64,000 bases of DNA from NCBI RefSeq assembly GCF_001280125.1, contig NZ_LGEG01000127.1, forward strand, positions 93,111 through 157,110, given 5' to 3'. The notes below the pieces were generated by a model. The model made no database searches. It had not been told where the DNA came from and saw only the letters and a list, made by a program, of their open reading frames with translations. This document shows, piece by piece, positions 34,816 to 44,806 of this stretch. Made by a program: the position numbers and the translations under genes. This DNA is from Streptomyces sp. NRRL F-6492. Lineage in GTDB: Bacteria > Actinomycetota > Actinomycetes > Streptomycetales > Streptomycetaceae. How positions within the stretch are numbered: position 1 is the first letter of the stretch; each line of letters begins with the position of its first letter.

Positions 34816-35805
34816 GTGCTCATCGACACCTTCGGCCGGGTCGCCACCGACCTGCGCGTCTCGCTCACGGACCGGTGCAACCTGCGCTGCACCTACTGCA
34901 TGCCGGAAGAGGGCCTCCAGTGGCTCGCCAAACCGGACCTGCTCACGGACGACGAGATCGTCCGGCTCATCCGCATCGCCGTCACCGACCTCGGCGTCAC
35001 CGAGGTCCGCTTCACCGGCGGCGAGCCGCTGCTCCGCCCCGGCCTCGTCGGCATCGTCGAGCGCTGCGCGGCCCTGGAGCCCCGCCCCCGGATGTCCCTC
35101 ACCACCAACGGCATCGGACTCAAGCGCACCGCGACCGCGCTGAAGGCCGCGGGCCTCGACCGGGTCAACGTCTCGCTCGACACCCTTCGCCCCGACGTCT
35201 TCAAGACCCTCACCCGCCGCGACCGGCACCGGGACGTCCTCGACGGCATGGCCGCCGCCCGCGACGCCGGCCTCGTCCCGGTCAAGGTCAACGCCGTCCT
35301 GATGCCAGGACTCAACGACGACGAGGCCCCCGACCTGCTGGCCTGGGCGATCGAGGAGGGGTACGAGCTCCGCTTCATCGAGCAGATGCCGCTCGACGCC
35401 CAGCACGGCTGGAAGCGCGACGGCATGATCACCGCGGGGGACATCCTGGAGTCCCTGCGCACCCGCTTCGCCCTGACCCCGGAGGGCGCCGACGAGCGCG
35501 GCTCCGCCCCCGCCGAGCGCTGGACGGTCGACGGCGGACCGCACACGGTCGGCGTCATCGCCTCCGTCACCCGCCCGTTCTGCCGGGCCTGCGACCGCAC
35601 CCGGCTCACCGCCGACGGACAGGTCCGGACCTGCCTCTTCGCCACCGAGGAGACCGACCTGCGGGCCGCCCTCCGCTCGGACGCGGGGGACGCCGAGGTC
35701 GCGGAGATCTGGAAGAAGGCGATGTGGGGCAAGAAGGCCGGCTCCGGCCTCGACGACCCGAGCTTCCTCCAGCCCGACCGCCCGATGTCCGCGATCGGCG
35801 GCTGA
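34816..35805 (+). CDS. moaA: GTP 3',8-cyclase, molybdenum cofactor synthesis
   Basis: MoaA rearranges GTP to 3',8-cyclo-GTP, the first step of molybdopterin synthesis. The 329-residue radical-SAM protein has the N-terminal cluster motif CNLRCTYC, the GGEPLL SAM-binding motif and the C-terminal second cluster CRACDRTRLTADGQVRTC. It ends in the conserved Gly-Gly tail (SAIGG). GTG at 34816 is preceded by GGGGAGGGGGC. It is not linked here to other mo genes and converges on a small protein gene across a large hairpin. Confidence 0.95.
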   Translation: MLIDTFGRVATDLRVSLTDRCNLRCTYCMPEEGLQWLAKPDLLTDDEIVRLIRIAVTDLGVTEVRFTGGEPLLRPGLVGIVERCAALEPRPRMSLTTNGIGLKRTATALKAAGLDRVNVSLDTLRPDVFKTLTRRDRHRDVLDGMAAARDAGLVPVKVNAVLMPGLNDDEAPDLLAWAIEEGYELRFIEQMPLDAQHGWKRDGMITAGDILESLRTRFALTPEGADERGSAPAERWTVDGGPHTVGVIASVTRPFCRACDRTRLTADGQVRTCLFATEETDLRAALRSDAGDAEVAEIWKKAMWGKKAGSGLDDPSFLQPDRPMSAIGG

Positions 35806-35821
35806 GCCCCGGGCCCAGGGC

Positions 35822-35874
35822 GTGTCTCGCCGATCATGCCGGGCTCGCGGTGCCCGGTCTGATCGGCGAGATAC
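35822..35874. terminator. Large two-tier hairpin between convergent moaA and small-protein gene
   Basis: GTGTCTCGCCGATCA at 35822-35836 pairs, with one mismatch, with TGATCGGCGAGATAC at 35860-35874. Inside, GCCGGGC pairs with GCCCGGT. It can terminate transcription from both directions. Confidence 0.85.
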
Positions 35875-35877
35875 CCC

Positions 35878-36108
35878 CTAGGGGGCGGTGGACTCCCAGT
35901 CGGCCAGCGGCACGACGTCCTTGAGGAAGCCCCGTACGCCCAGGAACTGCGAGAGGTGTTCGCGGTGCTCCTCGCACGCGAGCCAGGTCTTGCGCCGCTC
36001 CGGCGCGTGCAGTTTGGGGTTGTTCCACGCGAGCACCCAGACGGCGTCGGCGCGGCAGCCCTTGGCCGAACAGATCGGCTTCTCTTCGCTCACCGGACCA
36101 TTGATCAT
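35878..36108 (-). CDS. Small Cys/His protein of unknown function
   Basis: A 76-residue protein with cysteines in CSAKGC and CEEH and the strongly conserved segment VWVLAWNNPKLHAPERRKTWLACEEHREHLSQFL. The pattern suggests a small zinc-binding domain (two N-terminal cysteines, one Cys, several His). To my recollection close copies exist across Streptomyces, sometimes under misleading enzyme names. The ATG at 36108 precedes INGPVSEEKPICSAKG. No function can be assigned. Confidence 0.8.
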   Translation of the reverse strand: MINGPVSEEKPICSAKGCRADAVWVLAWNNPKLHAPERRKTWLACEEHREHLSQFLGVRGFLKDVVPLADWESTAP

Positions 36109-36290
36109 CCGGTCATTGTCCAGCAAGGGCGATGCCGAGCAGCCACGGGGGGAGCTGCCCGGCACCGGTCCGTCGCTCCGACGGGGGATGCGGAGCGCGT
36201 AGGCAGTATGTCACGGCACATGGGGTGCGGTGCACTGGAACTTCATGATTGATCTGAGCTTTTCTTGAGGTTTCCGGCCACGCTCGGTGA

Positions 36291-36635
36291 TCAGTTCCGG
36301 CCCTGCGAGCGGTCCGCCTCCGGGTCCGCCTTCTCCTCCTCCGCGCCGAGCGCGGGCCGCACCGGAGTCGGTACGAACGTGGAGGGAAGGGACGGGGCCG
36401 ACTCGCGTCCCGCGTTGGCGATCACCACGGCGACGTACGGCAGGAGGATGCCCAGGGCGAGCGCCACGACCGCCACGTGCCGCTCGACGTTCCACAGCAC
36501 CGCGGCGGCGATCACGGAGAGCGTCCGGACCGTCATCGAGATGACGTACCTCCGCTGCCGCCCCCGGACGTCGTCGGCGAGCCCCTGCCGGGCCCCCGTG
36601 ATCCGGAAGACCTCGGTTCCGCCACGCTTCGGCAT
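36291..36635 (-). CDS. DUF3099 membrane protein
   Basis: A 114-residue protein. The soluble N-terminus (VFRITGARQGLADDVRGRQRRYV) is the DUF3099 signature and is followed by two membrane helices (about residues 36-56 and 61-80) and a Pro/Glu-rich tail. Function unknown. Both GTG (36638) and the adjoining ATG (36635) could start it; ATG is chosen. Confidence 0.82.
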   Translation of the reverse strand: MPKRGGTEVFRITGARQGLADDVRGRQRRYVISMTVRTLSVIAAAVLWNVERHVAVVALALGILLPYVAVVIANAGRESAPSLPSTFVPTPVRPALGAEEEKADPEADRSQGRN

Positions 36636-36804
36636 CACCGTTCACCACCCGCCGGTCGCGCCGGACCCACCCCGGTCCGGTCCTCGTTCCACCGTACGCC
36701 CGCCCCCCGGCGCGTACGAGACCGGGGCACGTATGGCGCTGTCCGACATGCGTCACATGTCCGCAAGGTCGAGACTGGGGCCACATGCGTACAAGGAGGC
36801 GACA

Positions 36805-37080
36805 ATGGGTTGGTTGTGGGCGATCATCGTGGGACTCGTCCTCGGTCTGATCGCGAAGGCGATCCTGCCGGGGAAGCAGCAGATCCCGCTCTGGCTGACG
36901 GTCGTGTTCGGCATCCTCGGCAGCGTCCTCGGAAACGCGGTCGCGACCTGGATCGGTGTGAACGACACCAAGGGCATCGACTGGATCCGCCATCTGCTCC
37001 AGCTGATCGGCGCGGTCGTCGTCGTCGGCCTGGGCGACATGCTCTGGGCCTCGATCAAGGGCAACAGACAGCGGACCTGA
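36805..37080 (+). CDS. GlsB/YeaQ/YmgE family membrane protein
   Basis: A 91-residue protein with three hydrophobic helices (AIIVGLVLGLIAKAILPG; LTVVFGILGSVLGNAVATWI; LIGAVVVVGLGDMLW). The glycine-rich first helix and GKQQIPLWLT loop fit the transglycosylase-associated (YmgE/GlsB) family, often stress induced. AAGGAGGCGACA precedes the ATG at 36805. A near-perfect terminator follows. Confidence 0.88.
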   Translation: MGWLWAIIVGLVLGLIAKAILPGKQQIPLWLTVVFGILGSVLGNAVATWIGVNDTKGIDWIRHLLQLIGAVVVVGLGDMLWASIKGNRQRT

Positions 37081-37107
37081 CCCCGCGGGGACCGCGCGGA
37101 GAGCCGG

Positions 37108-37146
37108 GAGGCCCGGTACGGCACACCACGTGCCGTACCGGGCCTC
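37108..37146. terminator. Bidirectional terminator between YmgE-like gene and tyrS
   Basis: A perfect 17-base inverted repeat: GAGGCCCGGTACGGCAC (37108-37124) with GTGCCGTACCGGGCCTC (37130-37146) and an ACCAC loop. Confidence 0.95.
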
Positions 37147-37171
37147 CGGTCATGCCGTACGGGCGGACCCG

Positions 37172-38440
37172 TCAGGCGCCGGCGAACTCGATCGCCGCCA
37201 GGTTCTTCTTGCCGCGCCGCAGCACCAGCCAGCGCCCGTGCAGCAGGTCGTCCGCCGACACCTCGGCGTCCTCGGCGGTGACCTTCGCGTTGTTCACGTA
37301 CGCCCCGCCCTCCTTCACCGTGCGGCGCGCCGCCGACTTGCTCGCCACCAGGCCGACCTCGGCGAACAGGTCCACGACCTGGCCCAGCTCCGACACGCGC
37401 GCGTGCGGCAGCTCGGACAGGGCCGCGGCCAGCGTCGCCCCGTCCAGCTCGGCCAGGTCGCCCTGGCCGAACAGCGCCCTGGAGGCGGCGACGACGGCCG
37501 CGCACTGCTCGGCGCCGTGCACCAGGGTGGTCAGCTCCTCGGCCAGCGCCCGCTGGGCCGCCCGGGCCTGCGGCCGCTCGGCGGTCTGCGCCTCCAGCGC
37601 CTCCAGCTCCTCGCGGGACCTGAAGGAGAGGATCCGCAGGTAGGTCGAGATGTCCCGGTCGTCCACGTTCAGCCAGAACTGGTAGAACGCGTACGGCGTG
37701 GTCATCTCCGGGTCCAGCCAGACGGCCCCGCCCTCGGTCTTGCCGAACTTGGTGCCGTCCGCCTTGACCATCAGCGGGGTCGCGAGCGCGTGGACCTCGG
37801 CCCCCGGCTCCAGCCGGTGGATCAGGTCGAGCCCGGCCACCAGGTTGCCCCACTGGTCCGAGCCGCCCTGCTGGAGCACGCAGCCGTAGCGGCGGTACAG
37901 CTCCAGGAAGTCCATGCCCTGGAGCAGCTGGTAGCTGAACTCGGTGTAGCTGATGCCCTGCTCGGACTCCAGGCGCCGGGCCACGGAGTCCTTGGTCAGC
38001 ATCTTGTTGACCCGGAAGTGCTTGCCGATGTCCCGCAGGAACTCGATCGCCGAGAGGCCGGCGGTCCAGTCCAGGTTGTTCACCATGACCGCCGCGTTCT
38101 CCCCCTCGAAGGAGAGGAACGGCTCGATCTGCGACCGCAGCCGGTTCACCCAGTTCGCGACCGTCCCGGGGTCGTTCAGGGTGCGCTCGGCCGACGGCCG
38201 CGGGTCGCCGATCTGCCCGGTGGCCCCGCCGACGAGCGCCAGCGGCCGGTGCCCGGCGCGCTGGAGCCGGCGGACGGTGAGGACCTGGACCAGGTGACCG
38301 ACGTGGAGACTGGCCGCGGTCGGGTCGAAGCCGCAATAGAACGTGACGGGACCGTCCGCGAGAGCCTTGCGCAGTGCGTCCTCATCGGTGGACTGGGCGA
38401 AGAGCCCGCGCCACTTCAGCTCGTCGACGATGTCCGTCAC
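37172..38440 (-). CDS. tyrS: Tyrosyl-tRNA synthetase
   Basis: TyrS charges tRNA-Tyr with tyrosine. The 422-residue class I synthetase has the HIGH-type motif HVGH (residues 46-49) after [12 protein letters not shown], the [23 protein letters not shown] tyrosine pocket, the KMSKS-type loop TKFGKTEGG (near residue 233) and a C-terminal S4 RNA-binding domain ([15 protein letters not shown]). GTG start at 38440 with GAGGAGACGG upstream. It lies 54 bases after tldE. Confidence 0.96.
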   Translation of the reverse strand: MTDIVDELKWRGLFAQSTDEDALRKALADGPVTFYCGFDPTAASLHVGHLVQVLTVRRLQRAGHRPLALVGGATGQIGDPRPSAERTLNDPGTVANWVNRLRSQIEPFLSFEGENAAVMVNNLDWTAGLSAIEFLRDIGKHFRVNKMLTKDSVARRLESEQGISYTEFSYQLLQGMDFLELYRRYGCVLQQGGSDQWGNLVAGLDLIHRLEPGAEVHALATPLMVKADGTKFGKTEGGAVWLDPEMTTPYAFYQFWLNVDDRDISTYLRILSFRSREELEALEAQTAERPQARAAQRALAEELTTLVHGAEQCAAVVAASRALFGQGDLAELDGATLAAALSELPHARVSELGQVVDLFAEVGLVASKSAARRTVKEGGAYVNNAKVTAEDAEVSADDLLHGRWLVLRRGKKNLAAIEFAGA

Positions 38441-38494
38441 GGTCGTCCGTCTCCTCGGTCGATTGGGGTGATGCCGTGGCTCAGTCTAGGTGGG

Positions 38495-39886
38495 TCAGAC
38501 CCCCTTGCTGACCGAGCTCATGTTGAAGTCCGGCACCCGCAGGGCGGGCATCGCGGCCCGGGTGAACCAGTCGCTCCACTCGCGCGGCAGCGTCTTCTCC
38601 GTACGGCCCGCCTCCGACGCCCGCGACAGCAGGTCCACCGGCGACTCGTTGAACCGGAAGTTGTTCACCTCGCCGACCACCTCGCCGTTCTCCACGAGGT
38701 AGACGCCGTCCCGGGTCAGCCCGGTGAGCAGCAGCGTCGCCGGGTCGACCTCGCGGATGTACCAGAGGCAGGTCAGCAGCAGACCGCGCTCGGTGGAGGA
38801 CACCATCTCCTCCAGGGAACGCTCCCCGCCGCCGTCCAGGATCAGGTTCCCCGCTCCGGGGGCCACGGGCAACCGAGTAAGCCCCGCCGAGTGCCGGGTG
38901 GTGACCAGCCGCTCCAGCCTCCCGTCCCGCACCCAGTCGGTCGGCCCCAGCGGCAGGCCGTTGTCGAAGACCGACGAGTCGTCGCCGGAGGAGTGCGCGA
39001 TCACGAACGGCGCGGACTCCAGGCCCGGCTCGTTCGGGTCGGTGCGCAGCGTCAGCGGCAGCTGCGAGAGGGTCTCGCCGAGCCGGGTGCCGCCGCCGGG
39101 CTTGGAGAAGACCGTACGGCCCTCCACCGCGTCCCGGGCCGCGGCGTTCCACTGCTGGTAGATCAGCAGGTCGGCCACGGCGGTCGGCGGCAGCAGCGTC
39201 TCGTACCGCCCGGCGGGCAGCTCGATCCGCCGCTCCGCCCAGCCGAGCCGGACCGCCAGATCGGCGTCGAGCGCCGCCGGGTCGACGTCCTTGAAGTCCC
39301 GCGTCGCGCGCCCGGCCCAGGCGGAGCGCGAGCGGTCGGGGGACTTGGCGTTCAGCTCCAGGGTCCCGTTCGGCTGGTCGTGCCGCAGCCGCAGCCCCGT
39401 CGACGTGCCCAGATAGGTGGAGGTCAGCTCGTGGTGGGCGAAGCCGTACAGCTCGCGGCCGCCGGCCCGGGCCCGGGCGAAGGCCTCGCCGAGCGCGGGC
39501 GCGAAGTCCCCGAAGACGGCGGAGGAGGTCTCCGCCGGGGCGTCCGTGAAGTCGGGGGAGGCGGGCACGCCCTCCACCAGCGGCTGCGCGTCCTCGGCGG
39601 GCCCGGCGGACCGGGCGGCGGCCTCGGCGGCCCGCACCAGGGGCTCCAGGTCGTCCACGGTCACGGCGGACCGGGAGACGACGCCGGAGGCGGTGCCCCG
39701 CGCCCCGTCGACGGTCGCGATCACCGTGAGCGTGCGGCCCCGGGTGACGCCGTTCGTCGTCAGGGTGTTCCCGGCCCAGCGCAGATTGGCCGAGGACTCC
39801 TCGTCCGCGATGACCACGCACCCGTCGGCCCGGGACAGCTCCAGGGCCCGCTCGACGATCTCGTACGGCTTGCTGACGCGGCTCAT
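38495..39886 (-). CDS. tldE: TldE/PmbA-type metallopeptidase partner
   Basis: A 463-residue protein of the TldE/PmbA family. TldD and TldE form a heterodimeric protease, with TldE lacking the zinc site itself. Typical segments are ELSRADGCVVIADEESSANLRWAGN at the start and GLTRDGVYLVENGEVVGEVNNFRFNESPVDLL near the end. The ATG at 39886 is preceded by CAGGAGGCCGGACG, which is part of a duplicated piece of the tldD 3' end. Confidence 0.9.
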   Translation of the reverse strand: MSRVSKPYEIVERALELSRADGCVVIADEESSANLRWAGNTLTTNGVTRGRTLTVIATVDGARGTASGVVSRSAVTVDDLEPLVRAAEAAARSAGPAEDAQPLVEGVPASPDFTDAPAETSSAVFGDFAPALGEAFARARAGGRELYGFAHHELTSTYLGTSTGLRLRHDQPNGTLELNAKSPDRSRSAWAGRATRDFKDVDPAALDADLAVRLGWAERRIELPAGRYETLLPPTAVADLLIYQQWNAAARDAVEGRTVFSKPGGGTRLGETLSQLPLTLRTDPNEPGLESAPFVIAHSSGDDSSVFDNGLPLGPTDWVRDGRLERLVTTRHSAGLTRLPVAPGAGNLILDGGGERSLEEMVSSTERGLLLTCLWYIREVDPATLLLTGLTRDGVYLVENGEVVGEVNNFRFNESPVDLLSRASEAGRTEKTLPREWSDWFTRAAMPALRVPDFNMSSVSKGV

Positions 39887-39889
39887 CGT

Positions 39890-39968
39890 CCGGCCTCCTG
39901 CGTCGTGTTGAGACTGTGCTTGCCCGGGGGACGCCCCCCGGACCCCCGGCGGATCTGGTGGCGCGCGA

Positions 39969-39998
<30 letters not shown>
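39890..39998. repeat. Duplicated tldD/tldE junction flanking a palindromic insert
   Basis: A 23-base exact direct repeat (core CCTCCTGCGTCGTGTT) occurs at 39976-39998, inside the end of tldD, and again at 39890-39912, just before tldE. The 63 bases between include a G/C palindrome-like stretch GGGGGACGCCCCCCGG at about 39927-39942. The tldD copy also ends with CGATGA, which would start a 28-residue frame. Confidence 0.85.
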
Positions 39999-41492
<1,494 letters not shown>

Positions 41493-41902
41493 GAGCGGCC
41501 TCGCTCTCGGTGATCGGAAGACTCGGAAGACGGTCTCGGACGACTGTCACGGGACTGCCCGGGAAGTCAATCACGGGAGGGGCGGCCGGGGCGGCGCATT
41601 GGCGTGCGCCCTCGGCGGAACCGGGCCCAACCGGCCACCGCGCGCCGGGCATTGGGGCAACGGCACAAGGCGCGCCGGTGACCGCCGGGCGTTCCGGCGG
41701 CCCGCCGGACCGGGCTTCCCGGCCCCCTGAGCACCCCCTCGCGGGCCCGGTCGAGGGCCGCCGGGCGGTCGGCTCCCGGCGGCCCCGGGCTGTAGGGACC
41801 CGACAGTGCGGCCCGTACGCCACTGTCGGAGGTCGATTCCTCATGTCGGGAGCGATGCAGATAGGTTTTCGGCTACCAGACCGCTATCGAAAGGGTGATC
41901 CG
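41493..41902. other. Divergent regulatory region between tldD and fabG
   Basis: About 410 bases with no convincing gene; A/T is enriched near fabG. It holds the 41800-41829 hairpin and an in-frame ATG at 41843 with GGAGGTC upstream. The 20 codons from there to the fabG TTG have only about half G/C third positions, so they look non-coding. Confidence 0.55.
41800..41829 (+). promoter_or_regulatory. Inverted repeat in the fabG leader
   Basis: CCGACAGTG at 41800-41808 and CACTGTCGG at 41821-41829 form a perfect 9-base inverted repeat about 75 bases before fabG. It could be an operator or an RNA hairpin; no regulator is adjacent. Confidence 0.55.
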
Positions 41903-42622
41903 TTGAGCCGCTCGGTTCTCGTCACCGGAGGAAACCGGGGCATCGGCCTCGCCATCGCCCGCGCGTTCGCCGAGGCCGGCGACAAGGTCGCCTTCACGTA
42001 CCGCTCCGGCGAGCCGCCGGCCGCCCTGGCCGAGCTGGGCTGCCTGGCCGTGAAGTGCGACATCACCGACGGCGAGCAGGTGGAGCAGGCGTACAAGGAG
42101 ATCGAGGAGAAGCACGGTCCGGTGGAGGTCCTCGTGGCCAACGCCGGCGTGACGAAGGACCAGCTCCTCATGCGCATGTCCGAGGAGGACTTCACCTCCG
42201 TCGTCGACACCAACCTCACCGGCACCTTCCGGGTCGTCAAGCGGGCCAACCGCGGGATGCTGCGCGCCAAGAAGGGCCGCGTCGTCCTGATCTCCTCGGT
42301 CGTCGGCCTGCTGGGCTCCGCGGGCCAGGCCAACTACGCCGCCTCCAAGGCCGGTCTGGTCGGTTTCGCCCGCTCCCTCGCGCGCGAGCTGGGCTCCCGC
42401 AACATCACCTTCAACGTCGTCGCCCCCGGCTTCGTCGACACCGACATGACCGCGGTGCTCACCGACGAGCAGCGCGCGGGCATCGTGTCCCAGGTGCCGC
42501 TGGGCCGCTACGCGCAGCCCGAGGAGATCGCCGCCGCGGTGAGGTTCCTCGCCTCCGACGACGCCGCGTACATCACTGGAGCCGTCATCCCGGTTGACGG
42601 CGGATTGGGCATGGGTCACTGA
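41903..42622 (+). CDS. fabG: 3-oxoacyl-ACP reductase
   Basis: FabG reduces beta-ketoacyl-ACP with NADPH in type II fatty acid synthesis. The 239-residue SDR has the cofactor site VTGGNRGIGLAIA, NAG in VANAGVTKDQL, and the catalytic Ser, Tyr and Lys in LISSVVGLLGSAGQANYAAS followed by K. It ends SDDAAYITGAVIPVDGG. TTG at 41903 is chosen from the conserved SRSVLVTGG start and codon composition, with AAGGGTG upstream. It is followed 5 bases later by the enoyl reductase gene. Confidence 0.93.
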   Translation: MSRSVLVTGGNRGIGLAIARAFAEAGDKVAFTYRSGEPPAALAELGCLAVKCDITDGEQVEQAYKEIEEKHGPVEVLVANAGVTKDQLLMRMSEEDFTSVVDTNLTGTFRVVKRANRGMLRAKKGRVVLISSVVGLLGSAGQANYAASKAGLVGFARSLARELGSRNITFNVVAPGFVDTDMTAVLTDEQRAGIVSQVPLGRYAQPEEIAAAVRFLASDDAAYITGAVIPVDGGLGMGH

Positions 42623-42627
42623 TCACC

Positions 42628-43404
42628 ATGAGTGGAATCCTCGAGGGCAAGCGCATCCTCATCACCGGTGTGCTGATGGAGTCCTCCATCGCCTTCCACG
42701 CCGCGAAGCTGGCCCAGGAGCAGGGTGCGGAGATCATCCTCACCGCCTGGCCCCGGCCGACGCTGACCGAGCGCATCGCCAAGAAGCTCCCCCGGCCCGA
42801 GGCCGTCAAGGTCCTGGAGCTCGACGTCTCCAACGACGAGCACCTCGCGCGCCTGGAGGGCCAGGTCCGCGAGCACCTCGGCGACCGCCTCGACGGCGTC
42901 GTGCACTCGATCGGCTTCGCCCCGCAGGACGCGCTCGGCGGCAACTTCCTCAACACGCCGTTCGAGTCCGTCGCCACCGCCATGCACGTCTCGGCCTTCT
43001 CCCTGAAGTCCCTGACGATGGCGCTGCTGCCGCTGATGAGCGAGGGCGGCTCCGTCGTCGGCCTCACCTTCGACGCGAAGTTCGCCTGGCCGCAGTACGA
43101 CTGGATGGGCCCGGCCAAGGCCGCCCTGGAGGCCACCAGCCGCTACATCGCCCGCGACCTGGGCAAGCAGAACATCCGCTGCAACCTCGTCTCGGCGGGT
43201 CCGCTCGGCTCGATGGCCGCCAAGTCCATCCCGGGCTTCGGCGAGCTCGCCTCCGTCTGGGACAGCCGTTCCCCGCTGGAGTGGGACCTCACGGACCCGG
43301 AGCCGGCCGGCCGCGGCATCGTCGCGCTGCTCTCCGACTGGTTCCCGAAGACGACGGGCGAGATCGTCCACGTCGACGGCGGTCTGCACGCGATCGGCGC
43401 CTGA
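42628..43404 (+). CDS. fabI: Enoyl-ACP reductase
   Basis: A 258-residue InhA/FabI-type enzyme that reduces enoyl-ACP with NADH, closing the elongation cycle. The start SGILEGKRILITGVLMESSI and VVHSIGFAPQDALGGNF are the family's nucleotide site. The catalytic YxxxxxK is the YDWMGPAKAALEATSRY segment. Substrate-loop residues SAGPLGSMAAKSIPGF match the mycobacterial InhA group more than E. coli FabI, and the gene is often called inhA in actinobacteria. It is co-transcribed with fabG. Confidence 0.95.
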   Translation: MSGILEGKRILITGVLMESSIAFHAAKLAQEQGAEIILTAWPRPTLTERIAKKLPRPEAVKVLELDVSNDEHLARLEGQVREHLGDRLDGVVHSIGFAPQDALGGNFLNTPFESVATAMHVSAFSLKSLTMALLPLMSEGGSVVGLTFDAKFAWPQYDWMGPAKAALEATSRYIARDLGKQNIRCNLVSAGPLGSMAAKSIPGFGELASVWDSRSPLEWDLTDPEPAGRGIVALLSDWFPKTTGEIVHVDGGLHAIGA

Positions 43405-43422
43405 CGCCCTCGTACGGACTCC

Positions 43423-43463
43423 AGGGCCGTGCGCCCGCCCCCCGGGGCGGTGCGCACGGCCCT
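43423..43463 (+). terminator. Terminator of the fabG-fabI operon
   Basis: AGGGCCGTGCGC (43423-43434) pairs with GCGCACGGCCCT (43452-43463), with a further CCGCCCC/GGGGCGG stem inside. Confidence 0.9.
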
Positions 43464-43589
43464 TCGCCGTCTTCCGGTCGCCGGGCTCCCGAACGCCGTA
43501 ATCGAACAGTCGACTCGAAAAGTAGCCCGAACGACCCCAGACTGGTGCAGAGCGTGAAGGTCTGCTGCTGACGGGGAGGAGGTACGGGC

Positions 43590-43994
43590 ATGCGCGCGAT
43601 ACGCCGTGGACTCGGGGCGTTCGCCTCGGTCGCCGTGCTGCTGACCGGGGTCGCCCTCGCCGCCGAGGTGCGCGCGGCGCCCGCCCCGGCGGAGGAACCC
43701 GCCGTCGCCCCCGCGGCCGGGGAGCCGGAGAACTTCGGCGCCTCCTGCCGCACCGACGTCGAGGGCTCCCGCGTCACCGCCCACTGCCAGAACCCCTATC
43801 CGCGCACCGACCGGGTCCGCCTCCACGTCGAGTGCGAGCGGTGGTGGGACGTCGACACCGACAGCGCCCCCGTGGACGTCGGCCCCGCCGACTACGCCCG
43901 GCTCGCCGGCCGCTGCTGGAAGGAGGTCCGGTCCGCCTGGATCACCCACCAGCCGGCGGACCCGGAACCCGCGCCGGGCTCCTCAGGCCCCTGA
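43590..43994 (+). CDS. Secreted protein of unknown function
   Basis: A 134-residue protein with a clear signal peptide (RRGLGAFASVAVLLTGVALA then AEVRAAPAP). The mature part has four cysteines (CRTD, HCQN, VECERW, GRCWK) likely in two disulfides, and a tryptophan-rich core ending WITHQPADPEPAPGSSGP. GGGGAGGAGG precedes the ATG. It overlaps the convergent GntR gene by 12 bases. No family is recognised. Confidence 0.78.
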   Translation: MRAIRRGLGAFASVAVLLTGVALAAEVRAAPAPAEEPAVAPAAGEPENFGASCRTDVEGSRVTAHCQNPYPRTDRVRLHVECERWWDVDTDSAPVDVGPADYARLAGRCWKEVRSAWITHQPADPEPAPGSSGP

Positions 43995-44693
43995 GCCCCG
44001 TACGTCCGGTGCGGCGTCCGGCGCCGGGCTCCGCAGGCACATGAAGGGGTAGCCGGCCGCCTCCGTGCCGGCCCGCTCCGCGTCGCCGTCCCGGATCGCG
44101 TCCACCAGGCGCGCGTGGTCCATGTGGTTCTCCGGCCGCAGCTCCTGCCCCACGTCGTCCCGCAGCCACTGCCGCAGCAGATCGCCCAGGTCCGCGTACA
44201 GCTCGGTGAGTACCTCGTTGCCCGAGGCGGCGACGACCGCGTGGTGGAAGGTCGCGTCGGCCGTCACGAACCGCTCCGCGTCCCCCGTCCCCCACGCCTC
44301 CTCGCGCCGTGCGAGCAGGGCGTCGAGCTGCTTCAGGTCCCGCTCCGTGCGCCGCTCCGCCGCGAACCGCGCGGCGGCGGACTCCAGGGTCGAGCGCAGC
44401 TCGGCGACGTGCCGGGGGTCGGAGCCGGCGAAGCGCCGGTGCATGACGCCCGCCAGCTCGCTGGTGGCCGCCACGTACGTCCCGGAGCCCTGCCGGATGT
44501 CGAGCAGCCCGTTGTGCGCGAGCGCGCGGACCGCCTCGCGCACCGTGTTCCGGGCCACGCCCAACTGCTCGACCAGCTCGGGCTCGGTCGGGATGCGCGA
44601 GCCCACCGGCCACTCGCCGGAGGTGATCTGGTTCCGCAGCTCGGCGATCACCTGGTCGGAGAGACCTGCGCGCCGGGGATGGCCGAGGGCCAT
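43983..44693 (-). CDS. GntR-family regulator, FadR (FCD) type
   Basis: A 236-residue transcription factor. Residues 10-75 are the GntR winged helix (GLSDQVIAELRNQITSGEW, ELVEQLGVARNTVREAVRAL, LLDIRQGSGTYV). The rest is an FCD ligand-binding domain with metal-site residues in ERFVTADATFHHAVVAASGN and the closing HARLVDAIRDGD helix. Small carboxylates are usual ligands. It is divergent from an MFS transporter and probably controls it. ATG 44693 begins MALGHPRRAGLSDQ. Confidence 0.93.
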   Translation of the reverse strand: MALGHPRRAGLSDQVIAELRNQITSGEWPVGSRIPTEPELVEQLGVARNTVREAVRALAHNGLLDIRQGSGTYVAATSELAGVMHRRFAGSDPRHVAELRSTLESAAARFAAERRTERDLKQLDALLARREEAWGTGDAERFVTADATFHHAVVAASGNEVLTELYADLGDLLRQWLRDDVGQELRPENHMDHARLVDAIRDGDAERAGTEAAGYPFMCLRSPAPDAAPDVRGSGA

Positions 44694-44720
44694 GGAGGCA
44701 CCTTCCCATTCGATTTGAGG

Positions 44721-44800
44721 CCTGGGTTCGAGATGTTCTCGGGTTCGAGATGTTCGAGATGTTCGAGATTGGACAACCAATCATCCCATGATTCTATGAT
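44721..44800. promoter_or_regulatory. GntR/MFS intergenic operator and promoter region
   Basis: TTCGAGATG is repeated about four times at 44727-44769. Then ATTGG-ACAA-CCAAT (44768-44781) forms a dyad of the kind bound by FCD-type GntR proteins. AATCAT-CCC-ATGATT (44779-44793) is another perfect dyad. TATGAT at 44795-44800 is a good -10 box only 6 bases from the MFS start, implying a leaderless transcript. Confidence 0.6.
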
Positions 44801-44806
44801 GGCTCC

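Noticed and set aside
41843..41905. ATG at 41843 as the fabG start
   Set aside because: It has a good ribosome binding site, but the 20 codons have only about half G/C third positions; TTG 41903 fits the family start.
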